DNA of 64,000 nt from an uncultured Eubacteriales bacterium (GTDB lineage: Bacteria; Bacillota; Clostridia; Oscillospirales; CAG-272): positions 1 to 64,000 of the forward strand of contig CAKVOU010000010.1 of NCBI GenBank assembly GCA_934796165.1. The letters run 5' to 3'. Every line of letters begins with the position of its first letter. Positions within the stretch are counted from its first letter, which is position 1. The position numbers and the translations under genes are program-made. Shown here one piece after another: positions 25,279-33,528 of this stretch. Under the pieces are notes generated by a model, which saw only the letters and a program-made list of their open reading frames with translations, did no database searches and had not been told where the DNA came from.

Positions 25279-26112
25279 TTACTTCCCGAGCATCCGGACA
25301 AGATCGGGGATTACCGGCTCAAACCGGGCGCCGTACCAGTGCGACGGGTCTCCCGCCGTGCGGCGGATACAGAGAAGCGTATAATCCGCGGCGATCCTTG
25401 CCGCATCATTGACGGAAAAACCGTTCATGAGCGCACCCGTAAACGCGGAGGCGTACACGTCCCCGGTCCCGTGGCAGCCATTCTCCATCTTTTCGTGTTC
25501 GTAATAATAGGTACCGCTCTTCCCCCGGACAAAGACACCCGTTTTCCCCGGGCGATACCCGACACCGGTCAGGACGACCGTTCCGACACCAAGACTCAAC
25601 AGCCGGTCGGACAGCGCGTTGATATACGCCTCGTCATAGGTCTCCCGGTATTCCGTCCCGGTCAGGAGACACGCCTCGGTGATGTTCGGCAAAAGGATGT
25701 CCGCGTGGGCGCACAATCCGCGCATCCGCTCCGCAAACGCCATATCAAAGCCGGGGTACAGCTTTCCGCCGTCCGCCATCGCGGGATCGACGATTTTCAG
25801 CCCACCCTCCGTCAGCATTGTACTGAATATCTCTTCCACCAGTTCAATCTGGCGCGCACTGCCGAGGTAGCCGGTATATACCGCGTCAAACAGAATGACT
25901 TCCTTTTTTCAATGCGCGAGAATCCCGGGAATATCGTCCGTCAGGTCGCGGAAAGTATACCCGGTGAATCCGCCGGTATGAGTAGACAGGACTGCGGACG
26001 GAAGCACGCAGGTCTCCACGCCGCAGGCGGAAATAATCGGCAATGCAACGGTCAGGGAGCATTGCCCCACGCAGGAAATGTCCTGCACGGTCAGAATACG
26101 CGGTTGCTTCAT
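25279..26112 (-). pseudogene. Pyridoxamine kinase with one in-frame UGA
   Basis: The reading frame codes for a complete, ~277-codon PfkB/ribokinase-superfamily pyridoxal/pyridoxamine kinase, interrupted only by TGA at 25911-25909. The first part (26112-25912) gives the substrate-binding QDISCVGQCSLTVALPIISA and THTGGFTGYTFRDL; the second continues in the same frame with FDAVYTGYLGS, IVDPAMADGGKLY, and the ATP/anion-hole motif ENGCHGTGDVYASAFTG. Relatives usually have Trp after the Ala-His at the stop position, so a single G-to-A change (TGG to TGA) explains it. It may be a recent pseudogene, a sequencing or assembly error, or a gene needing read-through. TGA is used as an ordinary stop elsewhere (for example xylA and dgt). 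The product would salvage vitamin B6. Confidence 0.85.
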
Positions 26113-26126
26113 TTTTGATTCTCCGA

Positions 26127-26549
26127 TCAGATCTTCACTTCAAACCGTCTCCCGCACTTGGGGCAGACCACGGTGTGCTTCCCCTTGCGCTTGGGCAGGC
26201 GGAGCGTCACACGGCATCCGGGACAGCGGCGGTACACGTGCGTCTTGCGGTCGCGGACCCGGTTGCCGATCAGCCGGAAAAAGCCCTTGAACGCATTCCA
26301 TTTGCGAAGAAACGCCTGATTTTCCCGTGAACGCTTCTCCTTGTTGCGCGACATACAGCGGAACATTCCGTACCACAGGATCATAAGATCAAGAGCATAC
26401 AGAATGATGTAGACCACATGGAGGCCCGCAATCATGAAGATCCATGCGATGATCAGGAGCGCCAGCGCGACCCACATCAGAAATGTATAAAATTCGTCGT
26501 TTCCGTTTCTGCCGTACATGAACGCGGCAAAACGATCCTTCAGTTTCAT
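26127..26549 (-). CDS. Small membrane protein with C-terminal zinc ribbon
   Basis: 140 residues. Two adjacent transmembrane segments (about 20-40 and 43-63) are followed by a basic linker and a zinc-ribbon with CPGC and CPKCGRRF separated by 19 residues. The start at 26549 was chosen over an ORF start 43 codons upstream because AAAGGAGG lies just before it. Function unknown; the ribbon resembles those of general zinc-ribbon adaptors. It has its own promoter at 26584-26611 and precedes the broken pyridoxamine kinase by 14 bp, so the two are probably cotranscribed. Confidence 0.8.
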   Translation of the reverse strand: MKLKDRFAAFMYGRNGNDEFYTFLMWVALALLIIAWIFMIAGLHVVYIILYALDLMILWYGMFRCMSRNKEKRSRENQAFLRKWNAFKGFFRLIGNRVRDRKTHVYRRCPGCRVTLRLPKRKGKHTVVCPKCGRRFEVKI

Positions 26550-26583
26550 CACCCAGCCCTCCTTTCCGGCGATACTTAATTCT

Positions 26584-26611
26584 ATTATAAACGGTACGGG
26601 CACAATGTCAA
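26584..26611 (-). promoter_or_regulatory. Sigma-A promoter of the zinc-ribbon protein gene
   Basis: Reverse strand TTGACA (26611-26606), 16 bp, TATAAT (26589-26584). Confidence 0.75.
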
Positions 26612-26714
26612 GGGAAGCGAATAAAATTTCACAGACTTGATTTCTTTGCATAAAGTTCACATATAGAAAAAAGCGCAAAAAATATAGAGAAAACGTGCAA
26701 TTTTTTCATAATCC

Positions 26715-26743
26715 TTGACAAATTGTGTTACACATTGTACAAT
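26715..26743 (+). promoter_or_regulatory. Sigma-A promoter of the rnf operon
   Basis: TTGACA (26715-26720), 17 bp, TACAAT (26738-26743). The spacer holds the perfect 11-bp palindrome TGTGTTACACA (26725-26735), nested in a larger ATTGT...ACAAT arrangement, which could be a repressor site. Confidence 0.8.
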
Positions 26744-26782
26744 AAATTATGCTTTTCCGGAATAAAAACTGAGAGGTATCTC

Positions 26783-28141
26783 ATGTCGTTTTTACATATG
26801 AAGGGGGTCGCTGTGCCCCATCAGAAGAACACAGCCGGGGCGGAGCCGGTCAGAATGCCGCCTCCCGAAACGGTCGTTTTGCCGATGGTCATGCACATCG
26901 GTGCCCCAGCTGTGCCGATCGTCAAAGCAGGCGACACGGTGAGAGTCGGCGAGAAAATCGCCGACGCGTCCGGCTTCATTTCTTCACCGGTACACGCAAG
27001 CGTTTCCGGAGTCGTCAAAAAGCTGGATCCGGTGCTGCTTTCCAACGGCAACCGGGTCCCCGCCGTCTGGATTGAATCGGACGGCAAAATGACACCGAGC
27101 CGTGCAAAATACGCACAGAAGCAGTTCATCGCCTCAAAAGAAGACTTCCTCCGCGCGGTGAAAGACAGCGGAATCGTCGGACTCGGCGGCGCGGGTTTCC
27201 CCACCATCGGCAAGCTGACGTTCCCGGAAACCGCCGCTCCGGATACGGTCATCATCAACGGCGCGGAATGCGAACCGTTCATCACGAGCGACACCCGTAC
27301 CATGCTTGACCGTCCCGACGAAATCATTTGCGGGCTGGAACTGCTCCGCGACTATCTCGGCGTCCGGCACTTCATTATCGGCATTGAGGCAAACAAACCG
27401 GACTGCATCCGCTATTTCCGGGAGGTCAAGATCGAGGGTGCGGACTTCCGTGTAAAGGTTCTGCCGCCCGTTTATCCGCAGGGCGCGGAAAAGGTGCTCA
27501 TTCACCGCACGACCGGACGAATCGTCCCGGAGGGTAAATTGCCGATCGACGTCGGCGTAATCGTGCTCAATTGCACGACCGTTGCCGCGCTTGCGGACTA
27601 TATTCAGACCGGCATGCCGCTCGTTGAAAAATGCGTCACCGTGGACGGTTCGGCGGTGGGAAACCCGCAAAACGTCATCGTCCCCATCGGAACGCCCATC
27701 CGCGACGTGTTCGCGTTCTGCGGCGGTTTCGTAAAAGAGCCGGGTAAGATTCTCTACGGCGGACCCATGATGGGCATTGCCGTTCCCGACCTGTCGGTCC
27801 CGGTCCTCAAGAACACCAACGCGATTCTCGCCTTTGACCGGGAGGATGCCGCAGTACCGCCGGAAACCGCCTGTCTGCACTGCGGAAGGTGTGTCAATCA
27901 CTGCCCGATGCAGCTCAATCCCCCCGCGATCGCCAAGGCTTACGAGGAGCGCGACGGGGCGGCACTTGCAAGACTCAAGGTCAATCTGTGCATGGAGTGC
28001 GGTGCGTGCGCGTTCCGCTGCCCGGCAAGAAGACACATCGTTCAGCGCAACCGCCTTGCCAAGGGTGTGCTCCGCGCGTATCAGCAACAGCAAAAGCTGC
28101 AGGAACAGCAAAACGGAAAGAAGGAGGAATCCGCAAAATGA
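26783..28141 (+). CDS. rnfC: Rnf complex subunit C (NADH- and FMN-binding, 2x[4Fe-4S])
   Basis: 452 residues. RnfC is the peripheral cytoplasmic subunit where NAD+ is reduced. It has the N-terminal barrel-sandwich/biotin-lipoyl-like domain (FISSPVHASVSGVV), the Rossmann-like nucleotide region with GLGGAGFPTIGKL and INGAECEPFIT, SLBB-type segments, and two [4Fe-4S] motifs CLHCGRCVNHCP and CMECGACAFRCP. The C-terminal tail is Gln/Lys-rich. The start at 26783 is preceded by GAGAGG; an upstream in-frame ATG is not. First gene of rnfCDGE(AB), overlapping rnfD by 4 bp. Confidence 0.95.
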   Translation: MSFLHMKGVAVPHQKNTAGAEPVRMPPPETVVLPMVMHIGAPAVPIVKAGDTVRVGEKIADASGFISSPVHASVSGVVKKLDPVLLSNGNRVPAVWIESDGKMTPSRAKYAQKQFIASKEDFLRAVKDSGIVGLGGAGFPTIGKLTFPETAAPDTVIINGAECEPFITSDTRTMLDRPDEIICGLELLRDYLGVRHFIIGIEANKPDCIRYFREVKIEGADFRVKVLPPVYPQGAEKVLIHRTTGRIVPEGKLPIDVGVIVLNCTTVAALADYIQTGMPLVEKCVTVDGSAVGNPQNVIVPIGTPIRDVFAFCGGFVKEPGKILYGGPMMGIAVPDLSVPVLKNTNAILAFDREDAAVPPETACLHCGRCVNHCPMQLNPPAIAKAYEERDGAALARLKVNLCMECGACAFRCPARRHIVQRNRLAKGVLRAYQQQQKLQEQQNGKKEESAK

Positions 28142-29208
28142 CAAAAGACACCTCCGATATCAAAAAGAACGAAACGGTTGCAAAAAAAGTAACACCGGAC
28201 GTAAAAAACGAAAACGGCGCGGGCGCCGTCGCGGGTTCCTGCGACGTTTCCTCCCCGCTGACGGTTTCCGCGTCGCCGCACATTTTCGGCAGTACCGACA
28301 CACGCGGCATCATGCTGGACGTCATTCTCGCCCTGCTCCCGACAACGGTACTTTCAATCGCCCTCTTCCGCCTGTCCGCCGCACTTCTCATCGCTGTATG
28401 CGTGGCGTTCGCCGTCCTCGGCGAATGGGCGTTCCAGAAGATCTGCCGGCGGGCAAACACGGTCGGTGACCTGTCCGCCGTGGTAACGGGGTTTCTCTTA
28501 GCCCTCAATCTGCCCGCTTCCGTTCCGCTCTGGCAGGCGGCGCTCGGCTCCCTTATCGCCGTCATCGTCGTCAAGGGACTGTTCGGCGGCATCGGACATA
28601 ACTTCGCAAATCCCGCCATCACCGCACGTATCGTCATGCTTATCGCGTTCTCCGCGACCGTGACGGCAAAGTGCTTCCCCATACTTCCCTCCTTTGTCGG
28701 CAATTCCGTCGATCTGGTGACGGGCGCAACACCGCTCGCCATCCTCAAGAGCGGCACGACGGCGGGGCTTCCCTCCATTCCCGAAATGCTGTTCGGTCTG
28801 CGCGGCGGATCCATCGGAGAGGGTCACATCATCGCGCTGCTCATCGGCTTTGTCTATCTTCTCGTGCGCCGTGTCATCACCTGGCACACACCCGTCGCCT
28901 TTATCGGCACGGTCTTCCTTGCCATGTGGATTGCCGGCGTCAGTCCCGTCTTCGCGCTTTATGAAATTCTCTCGGGCGGTCTTGTGCTCGGTGCCGTCTT
29001 TATGGCGACCGACTACACCACCACGCCGACCACCCATCTCGGTCACTTTATTTTCGGAGTCGGCTGCGGGCTTGTCACCTGCGTCATCCGGCTGTTCAGC
29101 AGCAGTTACCCGGAGGGCGTTTCCTTCTCCATTCTGCTCATGAATATTCTCACGCCATACATCGATCGCTTCACGCTGAGAAGACCGTTCGGAGGTGTCC
29201 GCAAATGA
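28138..29208 (+). CDS. rnfD: Rnf complex subunit D (covalent FMN membrane subunit)
   Basis: 356 residues with about ten hydrophobic segments. RnfD is a core membrane subunit of the ion-pumping ferredoxin:NAD+ oxidoreductase and carries FMN linked to a Thr; the motif VTGATPLA gives T198 as the attachment residue. The HNFANPAITARI segment is family-typical. The N-terminal 35 residues are Lys/Glu-rich and extend beyond the usual start. AAGGAGG precedes the ATG, which overlaps the rnfC stop. The ATG at 28138 was chosen rather than far-upstream codons inside rnfC. Confidence 0.95.
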   Translation: MTKDTSDIKKNETVAKKVTPDVKNENGAGAVAGSCDVSSPLTVSASPHIFGSTDTRGIMLDVILALLPTTVLSIALFRLSAALLIAVCVAFAVLGEWAFQKICRRANTVGDLSAVVTGFLLALNLPASVPLWQAALGSLIAVIVVKGLFGGIGHNFANPAITARIVMLIAFSATVTAKCFPILPSFVGNSVDLVTGATPLAILKSGTTAGLPSIPEMLFGLRGGSIGEGHIIALLIGFVYLLVRRVITWHTPVAFIGTVFLAMWIAGVSPVFALYEILSGGLVLGAVFMATDYTTTPTTHLGHFIFGVGCGLVTCVIRLFSSSYPEGVSFSILLMNILTPYIDRFTLRRPFGGVRK

Positions 29209-29747
29209 AAAAACAATCCATCAAGGCGGTGCTTGTCCTGACGATTCTCTGTGCCGTGGTCGCGGCAATTCTCGGCACCGCCAACTATTTCACTGCCGCA
29301 AAGATCGCGGAAAACGCGGAAAAGACCCGCACCGAAGCGCGTTCCGCGGTTCTCCCGGACGGGGAATACACCTTCCGTGAGACGGACATTTCCGCACTCG
29401 GGGATTCCTCGGTGACTGCCGCATGGGAAGCGCAGAAGAACGGCGAAACCGTATACTACGTCTTCCAGATGGAAACCAAGGGATACGCGACCGGGCTTGT
29501 CCTCATGTGCGGCGTTGACAAAGACGGCAAGATCACCGGCACCAAAACCGTTTCCTCCTCGGAAACTCCCTCGCTCGGCGGCAAGACCGACCGGGACGCG
29601 TACCGGAAACAGTACGTCGGGCTTGCCGGGGGGCAGCTCGGGCAGGTGGACGGCATTGCCGGTGCCACCAAAACCTCCGAAGCGTACCGGAACGCGGTAT
29701 CCGACGCGCTGAACGCCTTCGGAATTCTGACGGGAGGTGAAAACTGA
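29205..29747 (+). CDS. rnfG: Rnf complex subunit G (covalent FMN)
   Basis: 180 residues with one N-terminal transmembrane helix (about 7-28) and an extracytoplasmic FMN-binding domain. The flavinylation motif IAGATKTS places FMN on T155. Electrons pass between membrane-bound flavins in RnfD and RnfG. It overlaps rnfD by 4 bp and ends one base into rnfE. Confidence 0.94.
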   Translation: MKKQSIKAVLVLTILCAVVAAILGTANYFTAAKIAENAEKTRTEARSAVLPDGEYTFRETDISALGDSSVTAAWEAQKNGETVYYVFQMETKGYATGLVLMCGVDKDGKITGTKTVSSSETPSLGGKTDRDAYRKQYVGLAGGQLGQVDGIAGATKTSEAYRNAVSDALNAFGILTGGEN

Positions 29748-30445
29748 TGGCGGAAAAGATATCACACGTCAGGCAATTTACCAAAGGGCTGATCAAGGAA
29801 AACCCCGTGCTTGCGCTGGTGCTCGGCACCTGCCCGACGCTTGCGGTCACGGGAAGTCTCGTCGGCTCGCTCAGCATGGGACTTGCCGCAACCTGCGTTC
29901 TGCTTTGCTCCAACGTCGTCATCTCCGCGCTCCGCCGGGTGATTCCCGACAAGGTGCGGATTCCCTGCTACATTGTCATTATCGCCGCGTTCGTCACGCT
30001 CGTCAAAATGGTCATGAACGCGTATGTACCCGAAATCTACAACCTGCTCGGTGTCTATCTCGACCTGCTCGTGGTCAACTGCATCATTCTCGGCAGAGCC
30101 GAAATGTTCGCCCGCAACAACACGATCCTCGATTCCGCACTGGACGGCATCGGCATGGGACTCGGCTTCACCTTCGCGCTCCTTTGCATGGGACTTGTCC
30201 GTGAGGTGCTCGGCGGCGGAACCTTCTTCAACATAGAGATTCCCGGCATATCGGATTTCACCATCGGTGTTCTTCTGTTTGCGCCCGGCGGATTCTTCGT
30301 GTTCGGTTGCCTCATCGCGCTTGTCAACCGCCTGACCAAGGGGAAGGGCGTGAAAAAGCAGGAATTCGGCTGTGCGGGTTGCCCGTCTGCCGCCGCCTGC
30401 TCGCTCCGGAATGAAAGCTGTGACAAGGAGGGCAAATCGGCATGA
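29747..30445 (+). CDS. rnfE: Rnf complex subunit E with Cys-rich C-terminal tail
   Basis: 232 residues, six transmembrane segments. RnfE pairs with RnfA, and the conserved cysteines C29 (GTCPTL) and C112 (VNCIILG) correspond to ligands of the intramembrane [2Fe-2S] centre described for Rnf/Nqr complexes. The last 30 residues add a cytoplasmic tail with C209, C212, C218 and C225 (CxxCx5Cx6C), which could bind a metal or cluster. It overlaps the downstream rnfA-rnfB fusion gene by 4 bp. Confidence 0.93.
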   Translation: MAEKISHVRQFTKGLIKENPVLALVLGTCPTLAVTGSLVGSLSMGLAATCVLLCSNVVISALRRVIPDKVRIPCYIVIIAAFVTLVKMVMNAYVPEIYNLLGVYLDLLVVNCIILGRAEMFARNNTILDSALDGIGMGLGFTFALLCMGLVREVLGGGTFFNIEIPGISDFTIGVLLFAPGGFFVFGCLIALVNRLTKGKGVKKQEFGCAGCPSAAACSLRNESCDKEGKSA

Positions 30446-31896
30446 ATATCTTTCTTCTGATTCTGCTTTCCACCGTTCTCGTCAACAACTACGTCCTTGC
30501 GCAGACCATCGGCATCTGTCCCTTCCTCGGCGTCTCCAAAAAGATCGACCAGGCGCTCGGCATGGGGCTTGCCGTCATCTTCGTCATGGTACTTTCCACG
30601 CTTGCGACCTGGCCCATCCAGTCCTATCTGCTTGACCCGAACGGACTCGGATATCTCCAGACCGTTGTCTTCATCCTCGTAATCGCCACGCTTGTGCAGT
30701 TTGTGGAGATTGTGCTGAAGAAATTCCTGCCCTCCCTGCACCGTGCGCTCGGCGTTTATCTGCCGCTCATCACGACCAACTGCGCCGTGCTCGGCATCAC
30801 CATTGATGTCATCTCCGGCGGCTACAACTTCGCAGAGGCGATGGTCGCGTCGTTCGGTGCGGGCGTCGGATTCCTGCTTGCCATGCTGCTCTTCTCCGGA
30901 GTACGCTCCCGGATGGAAGAGGCAAACCCGCCCCGCGCCTTCCGCGGACTTCCCCTGACGCTGGTCGCCGCGTCCATTGTGTCGCTTGCGTTTCTCGGTT
31001 TCGGCGGGATCGCGGACGCGTACACGGGCAACTTCTCCCACATCTCGGGCTCCGAAGCATCTCCAAAGAATATTCTGCTTGCCGTCCTCGTCGTGACGGT
31101 GCTCGGACTTCTCTGCGGGATCATTCTCGCGGTCGCCTCGACCAAATTCGACGTCCCCATGGACGAAACCGAGGGAAAAATCCGCGACTGCCTCCCCGGT
31201 GCCAACTGCGGCTCCTGCGGCTTCTCCGGCTGTGACGGATACGCACACGCGCTTGCGACAATTCCCGGCACAAAAACCAATCTCTGTACACCCGGTGCCG
31301 ATGCGGCAGCCAAAAGCATTGCAAATCTGCTCGGAGTCAAATTCGAGGACGTGGTCGAGCAGGTCGCTGTTGTCCATTGCAAGGGCACCTGCGACGCGGC
31401 GGGCGACAAATACAATTATGTCGGTATTCCCTCCTGTGCCGCCGCCGCGGGACTCTACGGAGGACCCGGCATCTGTACCGAGGGCTGTCTCGGCTTCGGC
31501 GACTGTGCCGCCGTCTGCCCCAAAAACGCCATCACCTGCCACGACGGGATCGCCGAGATCAACCCGGCGGACTGCATCGGCTGCGGATTGTGCGTGAAGA
31601 TCTGTCCCCGCCACATCATTTCGCTCTTCCCCGACGTTTCCTACGTCAAGGTGGAGTGCTCCAATCACGAAAAAGGCGTACTGACGCGCAAGGCGTGCCG
31701 CAACGGCTGTATCGGGTGCAGGAAGTGCGAGAGCGCCTGCATTGCGGATGCCATTCACGTAGTCAACAACCTCGCCGTGATCGACTACGACAAGTGTACC
31801 AGCTGCGGCGCGTGCGCGGACGTCTGCCCGATGCACGTCATCGCACACGGGAAGAACGCGGGCGCCGTTGACAGAAGCGCGGAAGTGAGGTTCTGA
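30442..31896 (+). CDS. Rnf subunits A and B fused in one polypeptide
   Basis: 484 residues in one uninterrupted frame. Residues 1-190 are a complete RnfA with six transmembrane helices and the [2Fe-2S] cysteines C26 (GICPFLG) and C114 (TTNCAVLG). A ~20-residue linker (191-210) leads into RnfB: its N-terminal helix (210-231), the cluster motif CLPGANCGSCGFSGC (C250, C256, C259, C264) with C282, and then ferredoxin-type motifs including CIGCGLCVKICP, CIGCRKCESAC and CTSCGACADVCP. RnfB takes electrons from reduced ferredoxin. The two are normally separate adjacent genes (rnfA then rnfB); here there is no stop between them. AAGGAGG precedes the ATG. Last gene of the operon. Confidence 0.93.
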   Translation: MNIFLLILLSTVLVNNYVLAQTIGICPFLGVSKKIDQALGMGLAVIFVMVLSTLATWPIQSYLLDPNGLGYLQTVVFILVIATLVQFVEIVLKKFLPSLHRALGVYLPLITTNCAVLGITIDVISGGYNFAEAMVASFGAGVGFLLAMLLFSGVRSRMEEANPPRAFRGLPLTLVAASIVSLAFLGFGGIADAYTGNFSHISGSEASPKNILLAVLVVTVLGLLCGIILAVASTKFDVPMDETEGKIRDCLPGANCGSCGFSGCDGYAHALATIPGTKTNLCTPGADAAAKSIANLLGVKFEDVVEQVAVVHCKGTCDAAGDKYNYVGIPSCAAAAGLYGGPGICTEGCLGFGDCAAVCPKNAITCHDGIAEINPADCIGCGLCVKICPRHIISLFPDVSYVKVECSNHEKGVLTRKACRNGCIGCRKCESACIADAIHVVNNLAVIDYDKCTSCGACADVCPMHVIAHGKNAGAVDRSAEVRF

Positions 31897-32003
31897 GCTT
31901 CGCAGAACGACCGCCTCCCGGAAAGTCCTTAAGAATACAGCCCCGGTATCACCCGTAATATGCGGTACCCGGGAAATATCCCTCCCGAACATCACCCCAA
32001 AAT

Positions 32004-32033
32004 GCAGTACCCTGAATCTTTGCCCGGTACTGC
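32004..32033 (+). other. Hairpin ahead of gluQ
   Basis: GCAGTACC (32004-32011) and GGTACTGC (32026-32033) form a perfect 8-bp stem directly before the AAAGG ribosome site. Whether it affects translation is unknown. The 31897-32003 stretch shows no gene. Confidence 0.4.
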
Positions 32034-32046
32034 GGAAAGGAATCCT

Positions 32047-32973
32047 ATGAGTCAGGTCGTCGGCAGATTTGCCCCCACCCCGTCCGGCAGGATGCACGCC
32101 GGAAATCTGCTCACCGCGATGCTCGCGTGGCTTTCGGCAAGGAAGCAGGGCGGCGAATTCGTTCTCCGCATTGAAGACCTCGACGAGGAACGCTGCCGGT
32201 TCGGCGACAACAGCCGTATTCTCATGGAAGACCTCTCGTGGTTCGGGATCGACTGGGACCGCGGCGGCGACCGGGACAGTTTTCAGTCAAACCGCTTCCC
32301 TGTTTACGAAACCTATTACAAACGGCTTTGCGATGCGGGGCTGATCTACCCCTGCTATTGCTCCCGCGCCGCGCTCCATGCCGCCACCGCGCCGCACGGA
32401 AGCGACGGACAGGTGCTCTATGACGGGAGGTGCCGGAAGCTCTTTCTTTCGGGGCAAAAGCCGGACACCGACCGCGCCCCCGCGTACCGCGTAATGGTGC
32501 CGGACGAGGACATTGCGTTTTCGGACGGCGTGCAGGGAGACTATCGGGAAAACCTCGCACGTGACTGCACGGATTTTGTGGTCAGGCGCGCGGACGGCGT
32601 ATATGCCTATCAGCTTGCCGTCGTTGTGGACGACGGGTTGTCACACGTCAGCGAGGTGGTGCGCGGCAGAGATCTGCTCTCCTCCACCCCGCGGCAGATC
32701 TGGTTGTACCGGATGTTCGGCTTTCCTGTCCCAAAGTTTTATCACATTCCGCTCCTGCTCTCCCCCGACGGGAAACGGCTGTCCAAGCGCGACGGCGACA
32801 CGGATGCCGGCGCCCTGCGGGAGCGCTACGGTACGCCGGAAACGCTCATCGGACGGCTTGCTTACGCGGTAAAGCTTATCGACCGTCCCGAGCCGCTGAC
32901 GCTTCGGGAGCTGCTTCCGGAATTTGACTGGGGAAAGATCCCGAAAGAGGACGTTTGCCTGCCTGCCGACTAA
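32047..32973 (+). CDS. gluQ: Glutamyl-Q tRNA(Asp) synthetase
   Basis: 308 residues, a truncated glutamyl-tRNA synthetase paralogue without an anticodon-binding domain. It activates glutamate and attaches it to the queuosine base at position 34 of tRNA-Asp. The HIGH-type motif is APTPSGRMHAGN, the KMSKS-type motif DGKRLSKRD, and the zinc-binding cysteines CYC and later GRC fit the YadB/GluQ pattern. The start at 32047 follows AAAGG; the frame is open further upstream without a ribosome site. It follows rnf by 150 bp. Confidence 0.92.
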   Translation: MSQVVGRFAPTPSGRMHAGNLLTAMLAWLSARKQGGEFVLRIEDLDEERCRFGDNSRILMEDLSWFGIDWDRGGDRDSFQSNRFPVYETYYKRLCDAGLIYPCYCSRAALHAATAPHGSDGQVLYDGRCRKLFLSGQKPDTDRAPAYRVMVPDEDIAFSDGVQGDYRENLARDCTDFVVRRADGVYAYQLAVVVDDGLSHVSEVVRGRDLLSSTPRQIWLYRMFGFPVPKFYHIPLLLSPDGKRLSKRDGDTDAGALRERYGTPETLIGRLAYAVKLIDRPEPLTLRELLPEFDWGKIPKEDVCLPAD

Positions 32974-33053
32974 CCGCAACAAAACGATGCGGAGGCGAGC
33001 CAAGCGACGAGATAATCTTTGGTGACGCTCACTGCACGACAAAACAAGAAAAA

Positions 33054-33080
33054 GCCACCGGCAATCAAAAAGCCGGTGGC
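33054..33080 (+). terminator. Terminator of gluQ
   Basis: GCCACCGGC and GCCGGTGGC pair around a AATCAAAAA loop, followed by ATTTTT; an A run precedes, so it may work both ways. Confidence 0.85.
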
Positions 33081-33103
33081 ATTTTTACAGAGGATTCATG
33101 CGG

Positions 33104-33236
33104 GCGGCGGATAAAAGAATCCCGGCGGGCACACAAATCCGGCGAACACACGAATTCCAGCGGACACACAAATCTGGCGGACACACAAATCCGGCGGATA
33201 AAAGGATCCGGCGGACAAAAGAATCCGGCGGTCCCG
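33104..33236. repeat. 17-bp tandem repeat, about 7.5 units
   Basis: Imperfect units of GGCGGACACACAAATCC and variants (GGCGGATAAAAGGATCC, GGCGAACACACGAATTCC) run head to tail. A 17-bp period breaks any reading frame, so this is not coding. It lies between two terminator hairpins in a 555-bp gene-free stretch (32974-33528). Confidence 0.85.
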
Positions 33237-33299
33237 GGCGGAAAAAAGCAACGGCTATTTGAGGGTGAAATCCCGGAAACGCAACATTCCCGCAAACAC

Positions 33300-33340
33300 A
33301 AAAAATCCCTCTGGAAGGAAAGATTCCGCAGGGATTTTTT
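33300..33340. terminator. Bidirectional terminator, A/T-flanked hairpin
   Basis: AAAAAATCCCT (33300-33310) and AGGGATTTTTT (33330-33340) flank an inner GGAA/TTCC stem. It would serve the leftward prepilin-like gene and anything reading through from gluQ. Confidence 0.8.
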
Positions 33341-33528
33341 GCTCCGGGACGTCCGGATTCCACTTCATACGATTGCTTTCGGGCGTACCCGCTTTCGCTT
33401 TTTGCGGTTTCTTCCCGGGATTCTCTCAGACGCAACTTTTTTGCGATTGCTTTTCAAAAAGTGCTTCGAAACCGCTTTTACGGCTCCCCCGATACCGCTT
33501 CTCTCAGAGCCGGAGCAATTACTTCCGG

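Noticed and set aside
25279..26112. UGA read as Trp (alternative genetic code)
   Set aside because: Other genes here, such as xylA and dgt, end at TGA in the expected place, so a single-site change is simpler.
26715..26743. Rex-binding site at the rnf promoter
   Set aside because: The palindrome does not match the TTGTTAA-N4-TTAACAA type consensus; kept only as an unnamed palindrome.
33104..33236. CRISPR-like array
   Set aside because: Units are 17 bp with no unique spacers and no cas genes nearby.
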